A stretch of DNA of 64,000 nucleotides from Calonectria ilicicola (taxonomy: Eukaryota; Ascomycota; Sordariomycetes; Hypocreales; Nectriaceae): positions 620,001 to 684,000 of the forward strand of contig CP085830.1 in assembly GCA_020809705.1 (NCBI GenBank), read 5' to 3'. The notes beneath the pieces are model-generated. The model searched no databases. It was not told the origin of the DNA and saw only the letters and a list, made by a program, of their open reading frames with translations. Position 1 is the first letter of the stretch. Each line of letters opens with the position of its first letter. The translations under genes were made by a program, and so were the position numbers. Below, in pieces: positions 45,651-56,953 of the stretch.

Positions 45651-46838
45651 TAAATAAATTATGCCCTGCGAGGTCTATATAGTTTTTAATTATAATAAGA
45701 AGACTATACAAGGGCCTAATAATATGGCTAGTCTCCCGTAGGTGCTTGTTAAGCTTTTTTACGTGCCAAATAGCTTGATCAAAGTTGGCCTTAGTAATAA
45801 AATTGGTAAGAGTATCGGCTGCCACGGCGTGTTTGCAAAACGAAGCGATCAATATTTTAGCATTGATAGCACTGGAATTAATAAAACTCAGGATTTCGAC
45901 AGCGTTATTCTTGCTAATGTCGGTGAGGTCAAGTTCCTCAAAGGGAAGTAGACCACTCAACAACAGGGAGCTAAGAGGATTTTTCCCCGACGCCTTGACC
46001 AGCCATTACTGCGGGATTGGCGGGGTACGATGCTCTCGTTTGCACGTTATAATATTTTGCCAATCTAGACTCGATATGAATGCTGCTATGAAATGAAAAA
46101 GAAGGAAATTTCGTATTTCGAGCTTCTAGGCGACTGCAATGGAGTCTGAAAGTAGAGTATCTTGTGAATGGCACTGTGGAGGGCCATGTTGCGCTTGGCC
46201 TTATATACAACTAGCGGCTTGAAATGGGATGGACTACCTTCGGTAGAGTCGACCGAACATCCTAGTGGTTGACTTTCATTGAGAACCTCGTTATTTTCGA
46301 GCTTACAAATTACCCCCGCAAATGACAGATCACCAATTTCGACCATTAGCGGGGGCTGGCAACATTAGCCCGAAGCTTAATAGGACCTATTGTCCTTGAC
46401 AGCGACTTCTCGCCTCACGAGAGTAGTAAGGTCCAGATTCAGGGACCAATAGGAACACAGAATTTTCGGGATTCCATTCGGAGGTTGGTTCGGGAGTCCG
46501 AGTGCCTCTTAGACGCAGGGCTATCTGATACTGCATGACGCGCCTCTAAAGCTAAAAGAAGATCGTCTCGGAACCTCGGAAATGGTTTGCGAAATTTGCG
46601 CGTCCTGAAAACTGAACACACAGTGCTTGGAACCTATGGGAATCCAAGGTTTTGAGCCAATAATGTACGCGTAAGCATTGGTGTGTTGCTCTAGAAAGTT
46701 GAGAGGAGGGCCAGAGTAGAAGAAGAGCCTACTCTCCCAGCTGAGAGACTGCTTCAATAGCATCTTGCCACGCGCAAACACCGACTGTGCACTCAATTTA
46801 ATATTCGTGAAACCACAGACAAATTTCCTTCTGCAAGC
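45651..46838. other. AT-rich DNA with possible retroelement relic
   Basis: The minus ORF at 45640-45963 (107 codons; FEELDLTDISKNNAVEILSF, NFDQAIWHVKKLNKHLRETS) reads like real protein and adjoins repeat copy A, so it may be a fragment of a retroelement or an old gene; not identified. The remainder has short random ORFs and the promoter of the MFS gene. Confidence 0.35.
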
Positions 46839-48525
46839 ATGTCCTCTACCTCAGACCCTTCAAAGAAAAATGAACCTCAGTTATCTCCCGATGTCGAGGT
46901 GGGAACACTTGCGGAAACAATAGAAATGGTACCTGGAACCAGACGATTGCTCGAACAGAGTAGGGAAGACGGGTCAGCCCTCAACATTGTATTATCACCC
47001 GAGCCATCCAGTGACCCTGATGACCCTCTGAACTGGAGCGCCCTCCGCACTTCCATCTCCTTCCTTATAGTCAACATATACTCCTTTATGGTCGCTGTGG
47101 TTGCCTTGTCCACTGCCGTTACCTACGGAGCTCTCATTGCCGAGTTCAATACCACGGCGGGGTATCTCAATGTTGGCACGGCCATCTCCATTCTGTTTAT
47201 TGGGGTGGGCAACATAATCTGGAATCCCATGGTGAGTATACCAGTTGAATAGGACGTCCCTTTCCAAGAGGGAAATAGTTTCTAACAGACTAGGCCCTTC
47301 GCTACGGGCGCCGGCCCGTCTATATACTTTCTTGTCTTTTGACCGGAGTTGCCCAAGTCATTGCCGCCACAGCACAGAGAAGCGATGTGTTTGTCGGCTC
47401 TCGGATCTTGATGGGTTTTGTTGCTGCCCCGTTTGAGCAACTTCCAGCCGTCACTGTCAACGATCAGTTTTTTGTCCACCGGCGAGGCTTTGGATTGTCC
47501 CTCTATGTCCTCGCGGCTACTCTTGGGTAAGATACACCTTCTGAGCGTCTGGTATTTTGATTTCTGTCCAAGTCACGGCTAACGTGGTCGGGTCTAGATC
47601 CTTTATCGGTCCTCTTGCAACTGGCTTTATCGTCGACGGTGCTGGATGGCGCTGGGTGTACTGGACCTTTGCCATCACCATGGCCTTCGTCACCACTCTC
47701 GCCTTCTTCCTGCTCGAGGAAACGGGCTATAACCGAGACCACGACGCGTTTCCCGCTTTCGGCCCTCCACTCCGAGACCCCAAGATATACATCGACAAGC
47801 TCAAGCTAGTCTCTGACCTCAAGCTTCCCCAATCTCTTGGCGCCACCATCTTGCAGCCCATCAAGCTCCTTGTTGAGCCCATCATCCTCTGGTGCGCTTG
47901 CCTCTACGGCTTCGGTATCGCCTGGCTCTCCATCATGGCATTTACCTCCAACACCGTTTTCCAGAGTCCTTTGTATGGCTACAACTTTAGCTTTACTTCC
48001 GTGGGCCTAATGAGCCTCTCCCCCCTTGTTGGTAGCATGATTCTCTTCTACGTAGGAGGTGCAGGAACGGACCGCTTCATAATCTGGCAGGCCCGTAAGA
48101 ACGGTGGGATCATGGAACCCGAGGCGCGCATCTACGCGGCGCTTGTTGCCGGCCCTATAATGAGTGCTGGACTTGTTCTATATGGGGTTGGTGCCTCTGA
48201 GCGTCTGCACTGGATGGTACCTGTTGCGGGAATGGGGCTTATTGGAGCAGGCGTGCCCATTGCCGGGGAGGTTTCGCTGGGATATGTTACTGAGTGCTAT
48301 TCTCACAAGGCCGGGGAGGCGTCTACGGCTATGATCACGGTTCGAAACATCATCGCCTGTGGAATGATCTTCGCTACGGAGCCGTGGATTGACCATAGCG
48401 GGTTAAGGGACACCTTTATCACCATGGGGGTGTTGTGTCTCTTTAGCTTTTGGTCCGGAGCTCTTCTAATTTGGAAAGGAAAGAGCTGCCGTCGTCGCTC
48501 TGCCAAGCTTTGGGGTTTATCTTGA
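46839..48525 (+). CDS. MFS transporter, DHA1-type (drug:proton antiporter family)
   Basis: Plasma-membrane MFS protein of 517 residues, probably exporting small toxic molecules; substrate unknown. Three exons: 46839-47231, 47294-47526 and 47598-48525, with introns of 62 and 71 nt; every junction keeps frame. The first junction creates the A-motif loop NPMALRYGRRPVYILSCLL; its acceptor is the second of two closely spaced AGs (ACTAG). Other helices include AISILFIGVGNIIW, GSFIGPLATGFIVDGAGWRW and a long central loop (about residues 230-280). The N-terminal 60 residues contain DPDDPLNWS, the sequence that commonly precedes helix 1 in this family. The C-terminus LIWKGKSCRRRSAKLWG is typical of the group. 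The ATG at 46839 is well placed. Confidence 0.85.
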
Positions 48526-49742
48526 GGAGCCTGTTTCAGAGTGTGACGGCTGAGCAGTTTGGAACTGGTAAGAGGTTGATACAAGAGATCGATAGGTGTA
48601 CAGGGGTAAGCCCAGTCTTTGCATTCTACAATTTCATCATTCCGGCTGTCTATTTGTATTTTACTGTAACTTTCGTCCACATTCAAGATTCATTGATTTC
48701 TATGAACAACATTTATGGTGGACTTGGTGCTGTATCCGTGGCTTAAACACTTTCATTATATATTTACGTTAGTCACAATCTCTATTCTTCAGAATAAATG
48801 TCATGCACTTTTAATAGAATTATGTACATACTTACTTTATCACCATTCATTCAAAATCTTGCACATTTTGTAATACCTTTTAACGTAGCTTTAGTCATTG
48901 ATGCACATCGAATTTTCGCTCGAGTCTATAGATGCAAAAAATATCGATTGGTGGATTAAATTGAACCAAGGTTGCAAGTCTAGACTTGGAAAAATCCACA
49001 TTTCGGTTCTCCATCCGCTCTCCCATTTCTGAATGCCTGGGGGCTGTTCATGCAGTTGCCTTTCTGAAGCCGTTCCGAAATGTGGAAGCTATTCAAAGAC
49101 GCTCCGGGATTGGGTGGCGAATCAAATGTCGGTCCGAAATCAGTATCCATACCATATTGCCATACCGCGCGCTTATCGAGCTTACAAATTACTATCCCAC
49201 CCACTTGGCTAGTTTGCGAACTCATCGAGGCTTGGGATCCCTCCCAAGATTGCGTGTCCTGCCTTGGCCATCCAATTACTAAGATTACTCAGGCAGCCCA
49301 AGCCCTAAGTTAAACCTTAATACCGAGCCCACTAACCCGAAAGGTGCATGCTTCCTTGGCGATCTGCCGCTATCTCCACTGGCAGCTCACACCTAAACCC
49401 TGCTGCTTTCCGGCTGCCGGTTTCAAATAGAGCCTAATTTATGTTGGCTTGGGCCAAGATCAAGGCTTAGCAATGATGATGCTGTGTCCTCGGAATGTCG
49501 AGCACTTTCCGACAACAAGTCATGGCGCTACGAGACTCTATAGAAGCTACAAAATTTAGAACGGCCTATAATCGAAAGATCGAATATTATACCCATACTA
49601 GATAGATATAAGTAAATTAGACCCCGTTCTCATCTCAGCAGGCCATTGTCACCACTCGTTAGCAACTATCACCAACTCCACTAAACATCACACACCTCAC
49701 CTTCATTTATCAAATTCGACTTTTTATCCTACTCCCTACAAA
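48526..49742. other. intergenic between MFS and ferric reductase
   Basis: Both flanking genes run rightward. Short ORFs on both strands at 48980-49313 lack motifs. A CA/TC-rich leader at 49640-49740 precedes the reductase ATG. Confidence 0.4.
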
Positions 49743-51594
49743 ATGTCAACTCTTACATCTACCGTTGCTCCAACGCAGAGCGCTTCTCCTCCACCTCCTC
49801 CAGACCAAGCACAGTTGATGGCTATCTTCGCGGCGCGAGCCAGGAACGATCACGATGCAATGAGGCTGTACGCAGGTATTTTAGCAAGCTTCATAGGGTT
49901 CTTTACCATATTCCATCTTTTTAGTTTTATACGGCCACCTGTGAAACTATGGCTCGTGACAAGGTAATAAATGACCCAACATGCAAGTCAATCATCTGAA
50001 CTCTAACATTTTTCAGTGTTCGCCGACTCTTTCGATCGAAAATTCCAGGTTTACCATCTATCGGCCACGCTACTCTTTTAATTGCCTATCTTGGACTCAA
50101 TGCTGGTTTTATTTTCGTCTACACAGACACTAGTGTCCTAGAGTTGCGCGTCATCGTCGCAGCTCGAACAGGCTGGTATGTATCTCTGACGTTCGGGGTT
50201 CTTTCTGGAGAGGAAATCTCACTCCTGGCATTACATAGGTTGGCTGTCGCCAATGTCGTTTTGACCGTGTTTCTCAGCCTCAAAAACACACCTCTGGCTT
50301 ATCTCACCGGGCGGTCCTACGAACAAGTAAATATCTTCCATCGCATCTCGGGGCTGACTACTTTCCTCCTCGTCGTCATCCACGCCGCTTCATACTCCTC
50401 AGTCTTTCTGGACCAGCAAAACGCAGCCCGACTGCGCGTACGCGAAGAGATCTTCGGTATCGTAGCTGGCTTCAGCTTCCTGACTATGGTGATGGCTGCC
50501 CTCACCTTGCAGCGCCACCGATACGAGCTCTTTTATTTCCTACACGTCCTCTTTTTTATCATTTCACTAATTTTCATCTCTCTTCATCACCCAGCCACAT
50601 CAGAGAAGGTGGTTATCGCGATTGGTCTAGCCGCTGGGATGTGGTTCCTCGATCGCGTTGTGCGAGCATCCCGGCTGCTTTATCACGGTATTAATAACAC
50701 TGCAACCCTACAGCCTCTACCCAACGGTGGAACAAGAGTCACTCTGAGCAAAAGACTCCTCGCCGCACAATCTGGGCAACACGCTTTCCTATGGATCCCA
50801 GGGATTCGCCGCTTCGAGACTCACCCCTTCACAATCGCGAACACGGAGCCTCTCGAGTTTGTTGTTGCCTCCCAGGACGGCTTTACTCGTGATTTGCATC
50901 AGTTCGCACTGATGAACCCAGGCGCAGTCTTAAAAGCGTCGGTAGAGGGACCTTATGGACAGGTACCAGATCCCGCTCGATACGACAAGGTGATTATCTT
51001 TGTGGGTGGCAGCGGTGGTAGTTTTGGATTTGGCAGTGCTCTTCGTCTTTTGAAGAAAGCCAAGGGTGCTGTTAAGAGAGACGTCAGCCTGGTGTGGACA
51101 GTGAAGAATTTGGGTCAGTATTTATCTTTTCTTATTGTGTTCAAATCCGCGACTGACTTCCTCCAGACTTTCTTGAATGGTTTTCAGATCATTTGCGCGA
51201 ACTGAGCCATGCCTCAGGATTTAAAATCTCGATTCACAGCACCGGTCAAAAGAAGCTTCGGAGACTGTCTAACCGATCGGACCTCGAGACAGCTGAGAGT
51301 TCACAAGTAGCTTTAGTTCCTGAAGAGTTTCTGGGCAACGAGCCGGCCATTGAACTTCCTAACCTCGCAAAAGGCCAGCCAACCTTGGTCTATGGCGCCG
51401 TTATCCACTATCAAAGGCCTAATGTCAACGATATCATCAGTCAAGTCTTGGGGGAGACAAACGCTGGTCAGAGAGTCTTGATTATGGCATGCGGCCCTGC
51501 AGGTTTATTAGAAGATGTTAGAAAGGCGGCTATATCGCGGATGACTACTGGGGCTCCTTATGTGTCTTTTTATTGCGAGCAGTTTGGATGGTAA
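49743..51594 (+). CDS. ferric/cupric reductase (transmembrane FRE type)
   Basis: Plasma-membrane metalloreductase moving electrons from NADPH through FAD and heme to external Fe3+ or Cu2+. Four exons (49743-49963, 50017-50175, 50239-51113, 51167-51594) give 560 residues; introns of 53, 63 and 53 nt. The 63-nt intron has no stop and keeps frame, so it is easily missed. Heme-ligand helices are NIFHRISGLTTFLLVVIHAA and ELFYFLHVLFFIISLIFISL; the FAD-binding motif is HPFTIAN; the NADPH segment includes GPYGQV, FVGGSGGSFGFG and the C-terminal MACGPAGLLEDV with the terminal CEQFGW. A proline-rich N-terminus (SPPPPPDQ) lies outside. The substrate metal cannot be told apart. The MFS gene upstream is on the same strand, but nothing shows a siderophore link. 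Confidence 0.9.
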
Positions 51595-52968
51595 CATCCC
51601 TTGATACGATTTCACCTAACAACGCGCACGAGAGCCCTAATAGTGTGTGCCTTAGTCGGAAGGAAGACCTATCTAGGTCCTCCGCCGGGGCAGATAGTAA
51701 ATTGAACTCCAACCTTCCTACAGCATCACTGAGAGAACCTATTATCTTGACCTTGCCGTGTCATCCTTTTTCATATTTCCTATTATTTTCATTTAATCTT
51801 CATGTTAGAACTCCGTGCGTATCAGACATTGACAAATATTACCCCTTTTGCTCCACTTGGATCACGGCATGGGTGCTTAGCCAACCACAGAGCTGCTCGG
51901 TTCCGTAACATCTGGTCTTCATGAGGCCTGAGGTCAGTTCTATTCGTCCTTGAGACAGTTTGAGAAGCCATCTAGACATGGCTTGCAGGGCGTTCCAGAT
52001 ATTTCGCTCATGTACTCACATTCATCCTGACCCCTAATCAGTCAATAACCGGAGCTATATTTTCTGTGGTGTAGGGTATTCACCTTTGTTTCTGGTAACG
52101 CAGACCATTTCTAGATGTTCAGCACTTGTTAGAATGACAATCTTATAGCAAGTATTGCATAAACCCGCCCCACATAGGTTTTCTTTTTCTTTTTTCTTCT
52201 TTTTTTCTTGTCTTCTTCTACAAAAATTTTGGGCTTTTTGACTAGTTGGTGAAAAGTGAAGACACTTTGCTTCTCACTAACACTACAGAGAAGGCATCAA
52301 AATATCACTGAGTGAAGTGATAATAAAAAAAAGAGCCAACAATTCTTCAATTAGTAAAAAACAAGACAATTATGTGCCGAAAAAGTAACATGTTTCTTTT
52401 TTGTATTAAATACTTATATTACACCATGAATGCAATCTAGAGATTTGGGGATACCAATTTTCTTACGGCGCAATGAGACGCGACGCGTCGAACCAATTTC
52501 GTTCGTGGTGGCTGTGCTGCTAGTAGGTGCAGTGAGGCAAGCAGACATGGCGCGTGCGGCTTGTGTGGTGTGGAGGATGAGACGGGGAAGAAAGCTGGAT
52601 ACAAGAAAAAATAAATATAAAGCAGAGCATTTGTTCACTTGGTTTTATTTGTTGATAACGGTTATATATCCAATTATGGATTTTATAGCAGCTAGATTAG
52701 AAGAGATATTTGCATAACGTACGACATATTTTGTCGCTTAGAGCACAGCAGAAATTCAACATTGCGACAATGCAACCATCAAACGTGCTAAGCCGCCTAA
52801 GAGTTGGTTGTGATTCGCTCGGTTGACACGGCCCCCTTGTGTCTTATTTTTCTTTCTTCTTTTTATTGGACCTGCATGGGAACTGAGATTAGGTATTATG
52901 AGTACTGGTAAACCTCGGCTTCACTTGGGAGTGGAAAGCGCGGTTTTAGACTCAAGATCATTTAGCTT
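51595..52968. other. intergenic, with polypyrimidine tract
   Basis: No gene supported. A tract of T and C only spans about 52188-52219. ORFs at 52414-52717 occur on opposite strands over the same bases and have no motif. Confidence 0.4.
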
Positions 52969-53370
52969 ATGACCCACGTTACAATGGACGAGCTGGACCC
53001 AGAGGGGTACCCTGTCGCGTGGATTGCCCCACTTGAGATCAAGGCAGTTGCAGCGCTGCACATGTTGGATCATAGGCACAAGGGCAGGTTTCCTCTTCGT
53101 CTTGGAGATGATTATGTTTTTGAGGCTGCCGAAATGTGTGGTCACCGCATCATTATTGCGACATTGCTAGCAGGCCAAGCATATGGGACTGGATCAGCCG
53201 CAGCTCTGGCCAGTCAAATAAAGAAGTTTTCCCCTAATATCTGGTCTGGGTTGCTTATTGGCGTTGCTGCAGGTTTGCCGAAGTTCTCTGGAACCGAGAC
53301 TCGTGACATCAATGTAGTCGATGATATCGACGCGGTCCATAACGTATTGAAATGTTACTTAGATCCATAG
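52969..53370 (+). pseudogene. nucleoside-phosphorylase-like (PNP_UDP) domain fragment of an NLR-like gene
   Basis: A 133-residue frame matching the start of the phosphorylase-fold domain that heads many fungal NLR-like proteins: YPVAWIAPLEIKAVAALHML, then GHRIIIATLLAGQAYGTGSA and WSGLLIGVAAGLPK. The domain is normally about 300 residues and followed by NACHT and repeats, but here it diverges after GLPKFSGTETRDI and stops at 53370. Dispersed repeat copy B begins about 100 bp further on. No NACHT or repeat motif follows in the next kilobase. The likely reading is a truncated gene whose 3' part was lost or displaced. The ATG at 52969 is suitable, so a short protein could still be made. Confidence 0.62.
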
Positions 53371-53474
53371 GGTCATTGATGTGATGAAGGATTTGGTAAA
53401 CAGGTATGGTGCGTGAATGGAGATACACAATCTTGAGGTACCTGTGCGTTGATTTTGTTTTAGTTGTAGAACCT

Positions 53475-53852
53475 TTCAATTCAAGAATCCCTGCAATCAT
53501 CACAAAGGGCCAACACAAAATAGGTCCCTCTCGGTAGCGCCTATGAGGGGACGGCTTAATTAAACGCTGTCATGCCTCTGTGAACGATGCATTGGGACTA
53601 ACCGTGACCAGTGTGATCTGTTCGTGTTATCAATTGTCAAGCCGCCCATACCGGTTACCTGGGCTACTGACAAAGAAAAGTTGTGTTTGCCATTGATAAC
53701 AACTGATCAACATGGCAACTGCCGCTCTCTCGTTGTTTCTTTACTCTGATTGGCCCAAAAAATTAAATCTGGTAGATATATATACAATATGTGCAATATG
53801 TTAATAAACTTATTTTTTCTGGGCTGTAAATGGTAGCTTGTTCGTTCTAGGA
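53475..53852 (+). repeat. dispersed repeat, copy B (better preserved)
   Basis: Direct-orientation counterpart of 45277-45650, with higher C and G content and hence probably closer to the ancestral sequence. Contains ATACCGGTTACCTGGGCTAC, a TATATATA stretch and TAAATGGTAGC near the 3' end, with no ORF. Extra sequence (CACAAAATAGGTCCCTCTCG) near the 5' end is absent or diverged in copy A. Confidence 0.7.
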
Positions 53853-54925
53853 TGTTTGCCTATATTGCATTGTGTTAACTAAAGCATTTAGCAAAGTCGC
53901 TAGGGAACCGTACCCATATAAAATTTACAGCTACAGGAAAAATGCCTGCGCAGTACTCACATCCAGCTGTCAAAAGGAAAATTCAAATGGCTTAAATTGA
54001 CGTTAAGACTGGGATTAAACCGGACGATCTGAATTACGCCGCCCGTATCCCACTACCGGATCTCTCTTCCCGTCTTCCCGCTGTTCAATACGAGATCGCG
54101 ATTTGTCCCCACATTCAGGTCAGGTGCTCGCAAATTATACCCGGCTCGTCAATACCGAATCATGTGGCCTCCCTTCAGCCTTGCACATAGTGAGTTAGTG
54201 GGGGCCGTTGGTGGTGGCATGGAGCCTGCATCCAGTAATCCTTTTGTAGCTCCTCCACAGTCCAGCCTCTGAGCAGTAAAAATAGCCTGCCGAGCGCTGG
54301 CAACCAACCAACCAAACCGACCACGTCACCTGAAATACCACTACACCACGTAACCCTGCTCTCTCTTTTCACAACGACCCGTGCAGATAGCTTGGCATGG
54401 GGCTAGCCTTCTTTACATGTTCTAGTGTACATCACTACACAACGTGCATAAATCACGCTGTCAGCTTATTCGGAGGATGAGGCTGCTTTCCGTCATAGGC
54501 AGGACTTGGCAATTATCCCACCCGAGCGTCATTGCGGGGGTACCCGTGATATACTACCCCTGTTGATGGGTAAATCAACACTGCCACTATTCCGAAGAGG
54601 AAATTCAGTGCGCTTTTCTCAGCCCCCCAGCTGAATGCATGCGACACAACATAGCAATTCGCACCGACTCTAAGCAACCAACTGCATACTGAGGCCTTGG
54701 TTATTATTATTTTTATTTTTTTCTTAATTTTATTTCCCACGTAAGCCTAGCACCGCCTAGTAAATGGTACCATAACTGTTGTCTTATTGCTGTTGATTTG
54801 TGTACATCCAACTTGTATTTAAACAACCCATTGTCAGCTTCTCTCTCAGCTTTTTCCAGAAGCATCCAAACCATTGGTTCTCAATAATTGAATATTTTAA
54901 TCTATATTCCCGCCAAACCATCAAT
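53853..54925. other. intergenic, upstream region of the GH43 gene
   Basis: No gene supported; minus ORFs at 54175-54372 and 54513-54740 lack motifs. TATTTAAAC (54817-54825) and AT-rich DNA at 54890-54905 precede the GH43 ATG. Confidence 0.4.
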
Positions 54926-55906
54926 ATGGCATACAAAGCTGCAACCTTCCTCCAAGCTCTAATGCTTCTTCAGCCCCTAACAACACTTGTAGAGGGTTTG
55001 CCTGCACAGAATCAACCCAAAACTCGCAGTTTGTGGTCGAGAGCTACCAGTTGGACTAATCCGCTTTTTGATGGCTGGTATGCGGATCCAGACGCCGACA
55101 AGTTTGATGGCAAGTACTGGATCTATGCGACGATCTCTGGAGAAGACGCCAAAAGATTCGATGCATACTCTAGCCCCGACATGAAGTCATGGACGAAGCA
55201 TGAATCTGTTTTCAGCAAGGATGGTTCCAAATGGGCCACTTACTACTTCTGGGCACCATGCACAGTTGAAAGAGATGGAAAATATTACTTCTATTACACC
55301 GCGAATGATCCCACCTTCAACAACGGCACAGCCGGCATCGGTGTCGCAGTAGGCGATTCGCCATCTGGACCTTTCACTGATCTTATCGATGAACCTCTTG
55401 TTCAGGGAAAGATCAATGGCGCTGCAGCCATGGACCAACAAGTTTTCAAGGACGACGACGGTAAACAGTACCTGCTCTGGGGCAATCCTCGTGCTATTAT
55501 CGCACCTCTAAATGACAACATGAAGAGTCTGGACAAATGGGACGATGGTTCTGCACACAAGGATATTACTCCCACCGACTTTATGGAAGGCTCTTTTATG
55601 TTTAAACGCAACGGTATTTATTACTTTACCTGGTCTGAGGATGTCTACACAAGCGTCAACTACCGCGTGGCATACGCAATGTCGGAATCTATCACTGGCC
55701 CGTTTAAGCGCATCGATACGATTTTGAGCAAGTCCAGTGTTGCCGAAGCCCCTGGCCACCACGCGATCATGAAGGATAGCGATGGCAAGTATTACATCGT
55801 TTATCACCGCCGAGCGATTGGCGCCAACCCAGAGCACCGACAAATTGCCATCGACCGCTTGTACTTCAATGATGACAACACCATCAAGCCAGTTGTGATG
55901 ACTTAG
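54926..55906 (+). CDS. secreted GH43 glycoside hydrolase
   Basis: Secreted plant-polysaccharide enzyme of 326 residues; GH43 members are arabinofuranosidases, xylosidases or arabinanases, and the exact activity is not decidable here. Residues 1-24 form a signal peptide (ATFLQALMLLQPLTTLVEG). The catalytic triad of the five-bladed propeller is visible: general base Asp54 in WYADPDAD, pKa-modulating Asp170 in AAAMDQQVF, and general acid Glu221 in DFMEGSFMF. Blade strands such as GKYWIYATIS, GKYYFYYTAN, KQYLLWGNP and GIYYFTWS are regular. No carbohydrate-binding module or intron. The in-frame region upstream (54800) is a less likely start because the ATG at 54926 directly begins the signal peptide. 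Near standard single-domain length and intact. Confidence 0.88.
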   Translation: MAYKAATFLQALMLLQPLTTLVEGLPAQNQPKTRSLWSRATSWTNPLFDGWYADPDADKFDGKYWIYATISGEDAKRFDAYSSPDMKSWTKHESVFSKDGSKWATYYFWAPCTVERDGKYYFYYTANDPTFNNGTAGIGVAVGDSPSGPFTDLIDEPLVQGKINGAAAMDQQVFKDDDGKQYLLWGNPRAIIAPLNDNMKSLDKWDDGSAHKDITPTDFMEGSFMFKRNGIYYFTWSEDVYTSVNYRVAYAMSESITGPFKRIDTILSKSSVAEAPGHHAIMKDSDGKYYIVYHRRAIGANPEHRQIAIDRLYFNDDNTIKPVVMT

Positions 55907-56319
55907 AGTTATTGTACATGGATTATGAGATTATGAGTCTTTTAGGGTTTGGAGATGAACGTTATGAATAACGGGGCACGGTTTTCTTCTCAGCAACGGC
56001 CAGAATTGTGGCATTATAATATGTTTGGGTTTTTTTTTGGCGGCAGGTAGTAGTATTAATTTCGATTAATGCGACGAGTAGCCACACATGTAATACATAG
56101 TTTTTAAATGCAATTGGAATTTAACAGCACATTCTGCGCAACCACGCTAGGTAGTGATCAAAATCGAGATATTGCACTTGCGATATTCGCTCCCCTCACG
56201 ATCACAGGTTCGTAGAACAATTAAATGCTGTGCATACGGTAAGAATAGGAATGGCCTTTTCTTCCGGTAAAAGGCAACGGAAAAGCTCAACGAGGAATCG
56301 TGGCAGCAGGCAAAAAAGA
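55907..56319. other. intergenic between GH43 and tRNA-like genes
   Basis: 3' flank of GH43. A T8 run at 56031-56038 and AT-rich DNA. The pol III terminator (T6 on the minus strand) of the first tRNA-like gene lies at 56312-56317. Confidence 0.4.
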
Positions 56320-56407
56320 TGGACTCACGGGGGATTGAACCCAGGACCTTTCAATTACGGCATTTGGGAGATACGGATCGAAAATCATACCACTGGACCA
56401 TAAGCCC
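56320..56407 (-). tRNA. tRNA-like gene 1, isotype uncertain
   Basis: Reading leftward: acceptor arm GGGCTTA pairs with TGAGTCC, A box TGGTCCAGTGG, B box GGTTCAATCCC, then TTTTTT as terminator. The 88-nt length implies about 16 extra nt in the anticodon arm. The arm can be closed by TTCGA with TTGAA, but the base where U33 belongs is C. A 7-nt CTCCCAA hairpin loop further in suggests a CCC (Gly) anticodon, but at an unusual position. Confidence 0.6.
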
Positions 56408-56482
56408 ATTGATTGGCTGTGGGAGAAGGGTGTGAAGCATGTGAATTGAGGATGTCACCATGCCCAAATTAGGCAAAAAGAT

Positions 56483-56568
56483 TGGACCCACGGGGGATTG
56501 AACCCCGGACCTTTCAATGGTGCATTTGGACATGCGGATCGAAAATCATACCACTAGACCATGAGCCC
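56483..56568 (-). tRNA. tRNA-like gene 2, isotype uncertain
   Basis: Tandem relative of the preceding gene, same strand, 86 nt: GGGCTCA/TGGGTCC acceptor pairing, A box TGGTCTAGTGG, B box GGTTCAATCCC and a T5 terminator. The outer anticodon stem TTCGA/TTGAA is conserved, but the enclosed 21 nt differ (ATGTCCAAATGC, which holds CCA). Again no clean U33-anticodon placement. Confidence 0.6.
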
Positions 56569-56953
56569 TTCTCTGATTGGCTGGAACTTGCCGTGGCACT
56601 TGCGGGCTAAGATGCAGAGCCAAATTCGGGGTTGGTTGGAATAGACTAGGTTGTGAAAGGACCTGATATATTAAATATCAAGGCGGTCTTTTATAATCAA
56701 ATTGATCAATTCAGATTCTAGCGATATGGTCTTATTTTTTTTTGGGCGCCAAAATGGCTAGATGAATTATTCGTTTACAGACTCCTTGTTGCTGCCTGAC
56801 TGCGCCTCGCAGTGCGCCTCGTTTAGTGTGGCTGGGCTGTGATTGGAAGATTGGTTTGTCTGACAGTGATGCATGACTGCCCCTCAACCTACGTTTTTTC
56901 TGTTTTCTCTCATCTTCTCAACTAGTCCTCTTGGGAAGAAACTTAGATCTAAC
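56569..56953. other. intergenic, upstream of ankyrin gene
   Basis: AT-rich around 56660-56760 with a T9 run (56734-56742). No ORF or RNA recognised. Confidence 0.4.

Noticed and set aside
46298..49190. A shared 16-mer (CGAGCTTACAAATTAC) on both sides of the MFS gene
   Set aside because: One such match is expected by chance in a window this size; flanking sequence does not align.
54800..54925. N-terminal extension of the GH43 frame
   Set aside because: The downstream ATG begins a clean signal peptide; the extension would bury it.
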